In this document: positions 8,117-15,371 of the stretch, piece by piece
How the letters are laid out: each line of letters opens with the position of its first letter
Numbering within the stretch: position 1 is the first letter of the stretch
From: CAYYIS01 sp964470965
GTDB lineage: Bacteria; JAAXHH01; JABIQT01
Length of the DNA: 44,344 bases
Assembly: GCA_964470965.1 (NCBI GenBank)
Contig: CAYYIS010000041.1
Span: 1-44,344 of the forward strand
Direction of reading: 5' to 3'
Notes under the pieces: model-generated
The model's input: the letters and a program-made list of their open reading frames with translations, nothing else
Told to the model about the DNA's origin: nothing
Databases searched by the model: none
Program-made: the position numbers and the translations under genes

Positions 8117-9399
8117 TCAGAACCGTCGCCCAGCCTGGACAAGTCCTTGACCAACAGCCCAATAGGCTCTTCAAGAATCTTACGCACCCGGGCCATGAAC
8201 TGAGCGGCTACCGCACCGTCGATCAATCGGTGGTCCGACGACAGGGTTGCGGTCATCATGTCACGGACTTCAACCGCGCCATCGACTACTACAGGCTTTT
8301 CCTTAACTCGTCCTACCGCAAGGATCGCTCCTTCGGGAGGATTGATTATCGCGGTAAAATGATCCACGCCGAACATGCCTAGATTGGAGATCGTGAAAGT
8401 GCCGTGCCCGTAATCATCCGGCGAGAGACCGCTGCCTTTGGCTTTGCCGTCCAAGGCTTTGGTGGCCTCAGCGATATCGTATACTGTCCGGCGGTCGGCC
8501 CCGCCGACCACAGGCACCACGAGTCCGTCGTCCAGAGCAATCGCAAACCCGATGTTGACATCCTCATACTGAATGATCGTATCACCTTCAAGCGAAGCAT
8601 TGACTGCAGGAGACTCCTTCAGTGCCATTGCAACCGCTTTGATGATTAGATCGTTAATCGACACTCTGGCCAGGCTGTTGGATTCACCGTATTGTATCAA
8701 CTCATGGCGCAGAGCCACCGCCTTCGTCATATCCAAATCCATCGACAGGTAGAAATGGGGGACGGTCGAGGTACTCTCCGCCAAGCGAGTCGCCGCAATT
8801 TTCCGGATGCCGGTAAGGGGGGTGCGGGACCTTTCCTGTTTTCCCGTGTCATAGGCAATGGTCGGAAGCGGCCCCACTGAAGGGGTAGCCGGAACCGGTT
8901 CCGGAGTCTGGGCCCTGGCTTCCGCAAACGCCTTTATATCGGCCCTGACAATCCGACCGCCAGGACCGGTGCCGGTCACGTCTTCGATGGCGATGTCCAG
9001 ATCTTTGGCGTAATTCCGCGCGGCAGGGGAACTTTTTATACGTCCGCCCGCTCTGTCAGATACGGCCGGGACAGCCGGGGCTTTTTCGGGCGGCGGTGAT
9101 AAGGCTCCCTCAGACGTAGCCCCTTTGCCAGACGCAGCCGGAATATCAGCGACTACCTCACCCGCTTCACCGATGTAACCAATCACCTGTTGTATTGGCA
9201 CTTCATCGCCGGGGCCATTGAGAACCTTTATCAGGTTGCCCGACGCTTTGGCTTCCACCTCCATGACGCTTTTGTCTGTCTCGACTGTAAACAGAATTTC
9301 GCCTTCTGTTACTGAATCACCTTCCTGCTTTATCCATTCGACGATTGTGCCCGATTCCATCGTGAGGCCCAAAACTGGCATAATGACCTCTGTAGCCAT
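8113..9399 (-). CDS. Dihydrolipoamide acyltransferase (E2) of a 2-oxoacid dehydrogenase complex
   Basis: A 428-aa E2 core protein that carries acyl groups on a swinging lipoyl arm and passes them to CoA. Residues 1-80 form a lipoyl domain with the lipoylation site Lys43 in ETDKSVMEVEA. An Ala/Pro/Glu-rich linker follows, then a peripheral-subunit-binding domain (about 118-155, SSPAARNYAKDLDI and GTGPGGRIVRADI). The catalytic domain ends with the HxxxDG motif at His390/Asp394 (DHRLIDG). Length is typical. The ATG at 9399 has AAGGAG upstream (AGGAAGAAGGAGTCCGAC). No E1 or E3 gene is adjacent, which is unusual because E2 genes normally follow E1 alpha and beta. Pyruvate is the likeliest substrate family, but branched-chain or acetoin types are possible. 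Confidence 0.88.
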   Translation of the reverse strand: MATEVIMPVLGLTMESGTIVEWIKQEGDSVTEGEILFTVETDKSVMEVEAKASGNLIKVLNGPGDEVPIQQVIGYIGEAGEVVADIPAASGKGATSEGALSPPPEKAPAVPAVSDRAGGRIKSSPAARNYAKDLDIAIEDVTGTGPGGRIVRADIKAFAEARAQTPEPVPATPSVGPLPTIAYDTGKQERSRTPLTGIRKIAATRLAESTSTVPHFYLSMDLDMTKAVALRHELIQYGESNSLARVSINDLIIKAVAMALKESPAVNASLEGDTIIQYEDVNIGFAIALDDGLVVPVVGGADRRTVYDIAEATKALDGKAKGSGLSPDDYGHGTFTISNLGMFGVDHFTAIINPPEGAILAVGRVKEKPVVVDGAVEVRDMMTATLSSDHRLIDGAVAAQFMARVRKILEEPIGLLVKDLSRLGDGSE

Positions 9400-9763
9400 G
9401 TCGGACTCCTTCTTCCTGATAGTTTCTTTAAAATTGAATCCTGCTGAGCAACCTTATTCCGTCGCGCGACCCTGTTATGCCCTGACCGCATTCTCAAAAA
9501 TCTTGAACGTCACGTCTATGTTGGCTGAGGACGAAAAGGATATTCTCAACCCCTTCCCTAAAATGGCTAGATGAAGGTCGCCGCCGCTCAAATTGTCATT
9601 GAAACCAAGATAGTGTAACGCTGCCTTCAACCCGTTCATTTTGCGGTATTTGGCACCATTCCAATTCTGCCTCAATAAGCCGGTAGAGCATACATCGTAT
9701 CGATAAATTCGTCAAGCATTTTTTGCAGTGCATACGGGACCAGATGGGGTGGGCTGTTTTCTG
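9400..9763. other. Gene-poor spacer with a possible aminotransferase remnant
   Basis: This spacer lies between the minus-strand E2 gene and the next plus-strand promoter. A minus-strand frame at 9475-9675 encodes GGDLHLAILGKGLRISFSSS and then a segment ending ENAVRA. This vaguely recalls the C-terminus of class III aminotransferases, so it may be a gene remnant. It has no credible start and is too short to be functional; the resemblance is weak. Confidence 0.25.
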
Positions 9764-9792
9764 TTGACACTGACTTGAGCCCTTACTATTAT
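9764..9792 (+). promoter_or_regulatory. Near-consensus sigma-70 promoter of the mocA-like operon
   Basis: TTGACA (9764-9769), 17 nt, TATTAT (9787-9792). The predicted start is near 9799, about 93 nt before the ATG at 9892. It would serve the four closely spaced genes to 12631. Confidence 0.8.
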
Positions 9793-9891
9793 GGGACGCA
9801 TACCTAAATAGGACGATTCAGTATACTGCATCGCCACAACCAGATAATCAACCAGGCATTTCCATCCGCCCACCTTCAAGGAGAATTTACT

Positions 9892-10182
9892 ATGGAATTC
9901 AAAATAGACCGATATACCAAAATAGTATTGACGTTAATCGCAGTCGGCCTGTTTTTCAATGCCTTCAAGAGTGAAATCGCGTCTTTGGGAACGCCTGAAC
10001 CGGCGTATGCCGAGAATATTGGGATGGGTAACACCCTCACGAGTGGTACCCAGCCCGGCCAGCGGTTCGTCACTGCCAGTCCCGACGGCAAGACGGTTTA
10101 CTATTGGTTCCGGGAAGAAGACAAGCAGTGGTACGACCGTGACAAAATTATCTATCTCGGATCCGAAATGGCACAGGACTAG
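9892..10182 (+). CDS. Small membrane-anchored or secreted protein of unknown function
   Basis: A 96-aa protein. Residues 1-8 are charged, residues 10-26 (TKIVLTLIAVGLFFNAF) form one hydrophobic helix, and PEPAYAEN near residue 40 could be a signal-peptidase site. The rest is a small polar domain with DGKTVYYWFREEDKQWYDRD. AAGGAGA at 9878-9884 is a strong ribosome-binding site 7 nt before the ATG. The gene comes first after a strong promoter and 1 nt before the MocA-like gene. Small proteins with this anchor-plus-short-domain layout are common in the FCB group, but no family is recognised here. Confidence 0.75.
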   Translation: MEFKIDRYTKIVLTLIAVGLFFNAFKSEIASLGTPEPAYAENIGMGNTLTSGTQPGQRFVTASPDGKTVYYWFREEDKQWYDRDKIIYLGSEMAQD

Positions 10183-10183
10183 C

Positions 10184-10777
10184 GTGCTTTCCGCTATCGT
10201 AATGGCGGCTGGACGTTCTTCCCGAATGGGATCGTTGAAGCAGTTGCTCCCGTTCGGGGGTACGACTGTTATTGAACGAATCACCTCGGTATTGCTGGCG
10301 TCCCGCATTGAGGAAACAATCATAGTGCTCGGCCACCGTGGTGATGAAATACAGGCGCAACTGGCAGGGTACGACGTGCAAATCGTGCGCAATCCCGACC
10401 CGCACGGCGATATGCTGTCATCGACTCAGTGTGGCGTCCGTGCTGCGACTCCGGGTCACGGGCTGATGATCGTTCTGGGAGATCAACCGCTGATCACTAC
10501 TGAAATGGTAGACGAACTGATCTCTTTCTATGAAAAGAAACAGGAATTTTTCATAATCCCGGTCCATGGGGACAAACGCGGGCATCCCATGATCGTTTCG
10601 CCCCGTTACAGAGACGACATTCTATCTTTGAGGGGGGACACCGGGTTGAAAGAACTGCGGGACCGATATCCGGAGGCGATATATGGTGTCCCGGTAGATA
10701 CGGACCATATGCTTGCGGATATGGATTACTACCACGAGTACGAAAATGCATTGAAACATTTTGACCACAAGGATTAG
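10184..10777 (+). CDS. MobA/MocA-like nucleotidyltransferase
   Basis: A 197-aa cytoplasmic NTP transferase. The N-terminus carries the LxAGxSxRMGxxKxLLP signature (IVMAAGRSSRMG then KQLLPFGG), followed by VLGHRGDEI, the metal-binding LGDQPLI and RGHPMI. This pattern fits molybdenum cofactor cytidylyl/guanylyltransferases of the MocA type, which attach CMP or GMP to molybdopterin. The GTG at 10184 is chosen because the signature begins five residues later, AGGA lies 5 nt upstream, and the upstream stop is 1 nt away; the longer in-frame opening to 9959 overlaps the preceding gene. No molybdoenzyme gene is nearby, so a sugar-nucleotide role is a possible alternative. Confidence 0.82.
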   Translation: MLSAIVMAAGRSSRMGSLKQLLPFGGTTVIERITSVLLASRIEETIIVLGHRGDEIQAQLAGYDVQIVRNPDPHGDMLSSTQCGVRAATPGHGLMIVLGDQPLITTEMVDELISFYEKKQEFFIIPVHGDKRGHPMIVSPRYRDDILSLRGDTGLKELRDRYPEAIYGVPVDTDHMLADMDYYHEYENALKHFDHKD

Positions 10778-10780
10778 CGA

Positions 10781-11770
10781 ATGGATTCCAATGTGTATGT
10801 GACGCGTAAGATACCTGAGGAATCGATCCTCATTCTGGAAGCGGCTTGCGATGTGGTGGACGTTAACCCGCACGACCGGGCATTGACACGGGAGGAATTC
10901 CTCAACGAGGCACAGGGAAGAGACGGACTGCTCTGCCTACTCACCGAAACCATCGACGATGAAGCACTCGATTCGGCGGCAGGCATCAAGGGCGTCGCCA
11001 ACTATGCTGTCGGCTACAATAACATCGACGTATCGGCCGCCACCCGCCGGGGCATCCCGGTGTCTAACACACCAGGGGTGTTGACGGATACCACCGCCGA
11101 CCTGGCCTGGGGACTGATGTTCGCCATCGCCAGGAGGATCGCAGAGAGCGACCGGTTTGTGCGGGAGGGAAAGTTTCATGGATGGGATCCGCTGATGTTC
11201 CTGGGTACAGATATCTCCGGCAAAACACTCGGGGTCGTTGGCGGCGGGCGCATCGGTACGGCCACCGCAAAACGGGCGGGCGGTTTTGATATGCGTATCC
11301 TGTACACCAGCCGCAATCGGTATGACGAGATCGAATCCGTCGGCGCCGAGTATCATTCACTGGACTACCTGCTTAGGGAATCCGACTACGTTTCGATCCA
11401 TACACCACTTACTCCTGAAACGACACACCTGATAGGAGAGCGGGAACTGGAAATCATGAAACCCACGGCGTTTCTGATCAACACCTCCCGCGGCCCAGTG
11501 GTTCATGAAGCCGCTCTGGTTCAGGCACTCAAAGAGAACCAGATAGCAGGCGCTGGGCTGGATGTGTTCGAACGGGAGCCGGAACTGGAACCGGGGCTGG
11601 ACGAGCTGGAGAATGTGGTAATCGTGCCCCATATCGGCAGCGCATCCACGGCCACACGGACGGCCATGGGCAACATGGCCGCCACTAATCTGATTGCCAT
11701 GTTACGCGGCGAAGTTCCGCCCAATTGCATCAATCCTGAGTATGTGCAGAACACACGATTCTATACCTAA
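10781..11770 (+). CDS. D-isomer-specific 2-hydroxyacid dehydrogenase (glyoxylate/hydroxypyruvate reductase type)
   Basis: A 329-aa NAD(P)H-dependent enzyme that reduces 2-oxoacids such as glyoxylate or hydroxypyruvate. The substrate domain includes NYAVGYNNIDV, the NAD-binding motif is GVVGGGRIGTATA, and the catalytic set is Arg in NTSRGPVV, Glu in DVFEREP and His in PHIGSAS. A W-x-P-x-x-F-L-G segment (GWDPLMFLG) is typical of the GyaR/GRHPR subgroup. The ATG lies 3 nt after the MocA-like gene and 18 nt before the FAH-family gene, so they are probably one operon. Length is normal. Confidence 0.9.
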   Translation: MDSNVYVTRKIPEESILILEAACDVVDVNPHDRALTREEFLNEAQGRDGLLCLLTETIDDEALDSAAGIKGVANYAVGYNNIDVSAATRRGIPVSNTPGVLTDTTADLAWGLMFAIARRIAESDRFVREGKFHGWDPLMFLGTDISGKTLGVVGGGRIGTATAKRAGGFDMRILYTSRNRYDEIESVGAEYHSLDYLLRESDYVSIHTPLTPETTHLIGERELEIMKPTAFLINTSRGPVVHEAALVQALKENQIAGAGLDVFEREPELEPGLDELENVVIVPHIGSASTATRTAMGNMAATNLIAMLRGEVPPNCINPEYVQNTRFYT

Positions 11771-11788
11771 CAAAGTAAGGAGAAACTG

Positions 11789-12631
11789 ATGAAGTTAGTA
11801 TCATTTGGTGAAGCTGGACAGGAACGTGCCGGAGCTGTAGTGGACGGCGGCATCGTGGATCTCAATGCGGCAAACACCGCATTGCCGGCATCCCTGCTCG
11901 GTATTCTGGAACAGGGGTTGCTGACCGAAGCGGAACAGACGGCACGTTCCGCCGTTGACCATATACCCGAAGGCAGCGTCCGCCTTGGGGCCCCAATTCC
12001 GAGACCGTCCAAGATCATTTGCGTCGGTTTGAACTATAAGGACCATGCGGAAGAAACGGGGCAGGAGCTGCCGGAACATCCGTTGCTGTTCTCGAAGGCC
12101 ACCTCCGCGGTGATCGGACCTTACGATAATGTGATTCTGCCTGAGGAGAGCAAAGAGGTGGACTACGAGGTAGAATACGCCATCGTCATCGGAAAAACCG
12201 CCACCAAGGTACCCACCGCGGATGCATTCGACTTCATCGCGGGATATACCGTTGCCAATGACGTGAGCGGTCGAGATATCCAGTTCCGTCAGGGGCAGTG
12301 GCACCAGGGTAAAAGCTACGATACGTTTATGCCCATGGGACCGTACCTGATCACCAGAAACGAAATCGCCGACCCCGGTAATCTGCATGTGGAGTGTATT
12401 CTGAACGGCAAGAAATTGCAGGACAGCAACACGAACCAGCTAATCTTCGACACCGTAGAGCTAATATCAAGGATCTCGGGTATCATGACGCTGTTCGCTG
12501 GCGATGTTATCTCCACGGGCACCCCCGCCGGTGTGGGCGTTTTTCGTGACCCTAAAATCCTGCTGAAACCGGGTGATATGATGGAGACCACTGTCGAAGA
12601 CATCGGCACGCTGAAGAACGCCATTAAATAG
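11789..12631 (+). CDS. Fumarylacetoacetate hydrolase family protein
   Basis: A 280-aa FAH-fold, metal-dependent enzyme. It has a short N-terminal FAHD-type domain (residues 1-65), then CVGLNYKDHAEE, FSKATSAVIGPYD, and the metal ligands in KEVDYEVEYAIVIGK (two Glu) and GYTVANDVSGRD (Asp). WHQGKSYDTFMPMGP and STGTPAGVG complete the family pattern. Relatives hydrolyse or isomerise acylpyruvates and 2-hydroxyhepta-2,4-diene-1,7-dioate, or act as 2,4-diketo-3-deoxy-sugar-acid hydrolases. The last would fit beside a 2-hydroxyacid dehydrogenase, but this is inference. AAGGAG lies 7 nt before the ATG. It is the last gene of its operon. Confidence 0.9.
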   Translation: MKLVSFGEAGQERAGAVVDGGIVDLNAANTALPASLLGILEQGLLTEAEQTARSAVDHIPEGSVRLGAPIPRPSKIICVGLNYKDHAEETGQELPEHPLLFSKATSAVIGPYDNVILPEESKEVDYEVEYAIVIGKTATKVPTADAFDFIAGYTVANDVSGRDIQFRQGQWHQGKSYDTFMPMGPYLITRNEIADPGNLHVECILNGKKLQDSNTNQLIFDTVELISRISGIMTLFAGDVISTGTPAGVGVFRDPKILLKPGDMMETTVEDIGTLKNAIK

Positions 12632-13147
12632 TCGCAGATCGAATTGGACAAGCAAACGCGGGAACGGGTATTGCTACCAGCGGAGGAAACGAAAGACCTG
12701 TTCGGATAGGACCTGTGGCCTGTACCTGTCCGGCGCCGACCTGGCAGGTACCGAATTCAATGGGGCGAATGTTACGGAATTTCTGGACGGTGGCTGGCCA
12801 GAACGAATTTTTCCGAGGCGCTCATGCGGTGGGCAGGGCCGTACGACCGATCCGGCCGTGAACAGGGGACAGATTCTCCATCATTGAAAATACTCCGGAT
12901 GGAGTCGGGACCGTCTGGACCAAATGGGCATGGTTTATCCCCACATGCTGCAAAAAAGGCATACCCCATTTGTTTCGTCAACCACAGATGACACGATAGG
13001 TACTTTCACTACGGTTACTACCGGCGGAGAACGGACAGTCATTCTTCCATATCCGGGCAATGTTCTGAAAGTTCCGATTTTTTATTCTTGCAGGTACGTA
13101 GTATTCCAACGCCGCTTCAAGCCTGGTGTAGACTATCGGATACAATA
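12632..13147. other. Gene-poor region with a possible pentapeptide-repeat remnant
   Basis: No intact gene is supported. Just after the FAH gene, one plus-strand frame reads TRERVLLPAEETKDLFG to a TAG near 12710. A second frame then reads LYLSGADLAGTEFNGAN (about 12720-12770), matching the A-D/N-L-x-x pentapeptide rhythm for three repeats. The two pieces may be the frameshifted remnant of a small pentapeptide-repeat protein. Other short frames have no ribosome-binding site or recognisable content. Confidence 0.3.
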
Positions 13148-13178
13148 ATGGGCGGTCCACTGGAGTGGAACCGCCCAT
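13148..13178 (-). terminator. Terminator after the radical SAM gene
   Basis: ATGGGCGGTCCAC (13148-13160) pairs with GTGGAACCGCCCAT (13165-13178) with a TGGA loop and one bulged base. It lies 36 nt past the stop of the minus-strand radical SAM gene. On that strand ATTATTGTAT follows, a weak U-rich tract. Confidence 0.6.
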
Positions 13179-13213
13179 TTCGTTTGCCTATATTATATAA
13201 TCCCTTACCACAT

Positions 13214-15124
13214 CTACTCACTCTGTACCAAAGCCGGGGAGCCATTGTCGAGTACTAGGTTGAAGACCGAGGAATCTATCCGAATCATATCACGGAGGTT
13301 TTCGTTTAAGGCGATATAGACGCGATCGCCGTAAGCTTCCAGTTTTTCCAGCAGGTCGTGGAGATGCTGGAGCTGGGGTTCGTTGAACTCTTCGATGTTG
13401 AGCGTGATCGAGGAGGTCGTATTTTTCAGAACGGATTCCAAGTGCGGCGCCAGATTGACAAAGAAATCGCGGTCCAGCAGTCCGTTCATGGAAATCGACA
13501 GGTTGGCCGCAGTGTTCTTCATCTGATTGAAGGAAACCTCGAGCACACCGCCGTGCAGGTAGCGCTGCAGCGTCTCTTCTATAGTAGTCAGATAGTTGCT
13601 GGCTAACTGGTCCGCCTGTTCAAACTGCTCGATGAGATTCCGTTCTACAAAGTCCCGCATCGCCAGACCTACTATCCAATCCTGAATAGCCATGGGGGCG
13701 AGACGTGGATTGCCCCACGGAAATGATCGCATGAAATGGTAGAACCTTGGGAAACCACCGGGCAGGATTCCACGGAAGATGAATTTCCGCAGAGCGTTGA
13801 CATTTTCCCAGAACGAAAAACGGCTTCGGTAGATCGGGTTCGTCAAATATCTGTTTTTATTCAGCACTCTGTCCGCTATGTTCCGGTTCTCGAGCAGCCG
13901 ATCGAACAGGTTCCGGTAGCCGCTCACCATCTCCTCATAAGTCATCCGCAGCGGTATGACATTCGTCCGCAGCTTGGTATTGTTGGTCGTATCCGAATCG
14001 TCCTCGTCCGTACGTAACCGACCGTCTTTTTCTAGGCGTTCATACAACGGGGTCTTCGGAATAGCGGTGAGCAGGCCGATCATGGCGGCCTGTATTCCAG
14101 AGTTCATGATGAACTGAAACTGCTTCTCGAATATTTCCGGGGTATCATGGTCGAATCCAACGATGAAACCCGCGGTGATTTCGATACCGTAGGAATAGAT
14201 CTTCCGTATGGAGGTCATCATATCCATGCGGGTATTCTGGAACTTCATCGTTTCCTTCAGGCTGTCCTCATCGGGTGACTCAATCCCGATAAATACCCAT
14301 TCGAAATTCGCTGCGACGAAATCCTCGAGCAACACGTCGTCACCGGCCAGGTTGAGGGATGCTTCGGTTCCGAAGTGGAAATTATAATTATGTTTTTTCT
14401 GATAGTCGGCGAGGAATACCAGCAATTCTTTGGCGAGTTTTTTATTGCCGATCAGGTTGTCGTCGACAAAGAAAACGTTCCGGACGCCCTGTTCCCGCAG
14501 GGCATCCAGCTCTCTGCCCACCTGTTCGACGGCTTTGGTGCGCGGCTTCCGACCGAACATGATAATGATGTCACAGAATTCACAACGGTAGGGGCACCCT
14601 CTTGAAAATTGCAGGCTCACCGCATGATATCGGTCCATCTTGAGAAGATCGAACCTAGGAATCGGGGAATCGTGGAGTGATACCTCGTCGGTTTCCTGGT
14701 AGAGCGGATTGCGGACGCCCTCTGCGAAATCACGGCAGAAGGCGGGCCAGATGTACTCGGCTTCGCCTGCTATCACAGTGTCCGCCAGATGCGCATAGGC
14801 TTCAGGACAGAGCGAGGCATAGCTTCCGCCGGCGACCACGTAATGGCCTTTATTCCGATAAAATTTCATCAGTTCTTTCTGTCGTTCGAACTGAATGCCC
14901 ATGCCGCAGATGCCGATCAGATCCGCCACCGGATCGAGCGGAATGGTTTCGATATTTTCGTCCACCACTTCTATTTCCCAGTCGTCTGGACACAGTGCGG
15001 CCAGCGTAGCCAATCCCAACGGCGAATTCATGGTCCGCCTATTGGCCGGCATGACTTTATCTATAGCCCATTTAAAGCTCCAGAAACTTTCAGGAAACCT
15101 GGGATTTATCAACAACACTTTCAT
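13214..15124 (-). CDS. B12-binding radical SAM protein with an extra C-terminal domain
   Basis: A 636-aa enzyme. Residues 1-140 resemble a cobalamin-binding domain (KVLLINPRFPESFWSFKW, SPLGLATLAAL, YVVAGGSYASL, VIAGEAE). The radical SAM core follows, with the [4Fe-4S] cysteines at 177, 181 and 184 (CPYRCEFC), then FFVDDNLIGN, HFGTEASLNLA and GFIVGFDHD. The middle part (about 385-500) fits the DUF4070 tail found in HpnP-like hopanoid C-2 methylases and relatives; methylation of a lipid or other unactivated carbon is plausible but unproven. The last ~110 residues form an additional alpha/beta domain resembling STAS folds. The ATG at 15124 is chosen because GAGGGG lies 5 nt upstream and the B12 domain starts there; the frame is open to 15187. 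Confidence 0.88.
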   Translation of the reverse strand: MKVLLINPRFPESFWSFKWAIDKVMPANRRTMNSPLGLATLAALCPDDWEIEVVDENIETIPLDPVADLIGICGMGIQFERQKELMKFYRNKGHYVVAGGSYASLCPEAYAHLADTVIAGEAEYIWPAFCRDFAEGVRNPLYQETDEVSLHDSPIPRFDLLKMDRYHAVSLQFSRGCPYRCEFCDIIIMFGRKPRTKAVEQVGRELDALREQGVRNVFFVDDNLIGNKKLAKELLVFLADYQKKHNYNFHFGTEASLNLAGDDVLLEDFVAANFEWVFIGIESPDEDSLKETMKFQNTRMDMMTSIRKIYSYGIEITAGFIVGFDHDTPEIFEKQFQFIMNSGIQAAMIGLLTAIPKTPLYERLEKDGRLRTDEDDSDTTNNTKLRTNVIPLRMTYEEMVSGYRNLFDRLLENRNIADRVLNKNRYLTNPIYRSRFSFWENVNALRKFIFRGILPGGFPRFYHFMRSFPWGNPRLAPMAIQDWIVGLAMRDFVERNLIEQFEQADQLASNYLTTIEETLQRYLHGGVLEVSFNQMKNTAANLSISMNGLLDRDFFVNLAPHLESVLKNTTSSITLNIEEFNEPQLQHLHDLLEKLEAYGDRVYIALNENLRDMIRIDSSVFNLVLDNGSPALVQSE

Positions 15125-15230
15125 GCAGTCCCCTCGCCTTATGGTCATGTTGAAAGCTATTCGAGAAGTTGCCGGAGGGTTGAGCAACCTCTTGAACAGC
15201 CTCCTCTTGCATGATGTTCAAGGTCTGCCC

Positions 15231-15259
15231 AACTTATCCGTTGTATTGATCTCTGTCAA
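15231..15259 (-). promoter_or_regulatory. Candidate promoter for the radical SAM gene
   Basis: Minus-strand TTGACA (15259-15254), 17 nt, then TAAGTT (15236-15231). The -35 is perfect but the -10 is weak (3 of 6). A predicted start near 15224 gives a leader of about 100 nt. Confidence 0.35.
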
Positions 15260-15371
15260 GGGAAAAAGGTCCCATCTACTTTTCCGGTTGCATCCCTGTG
15301 GAGAACACCTTTATATTTGTGAGGTTTAGCTCCTTAAAGATTACTGATTACGAGTCGATTAAGGTTATGTA

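Noticed and set aside
9959..10183. Upstream extension of the MocA-like gene to 9959
   Set aside because: It overlaps the well-supported 96-aa gene in another frame, and the family signature begins only after 10184.
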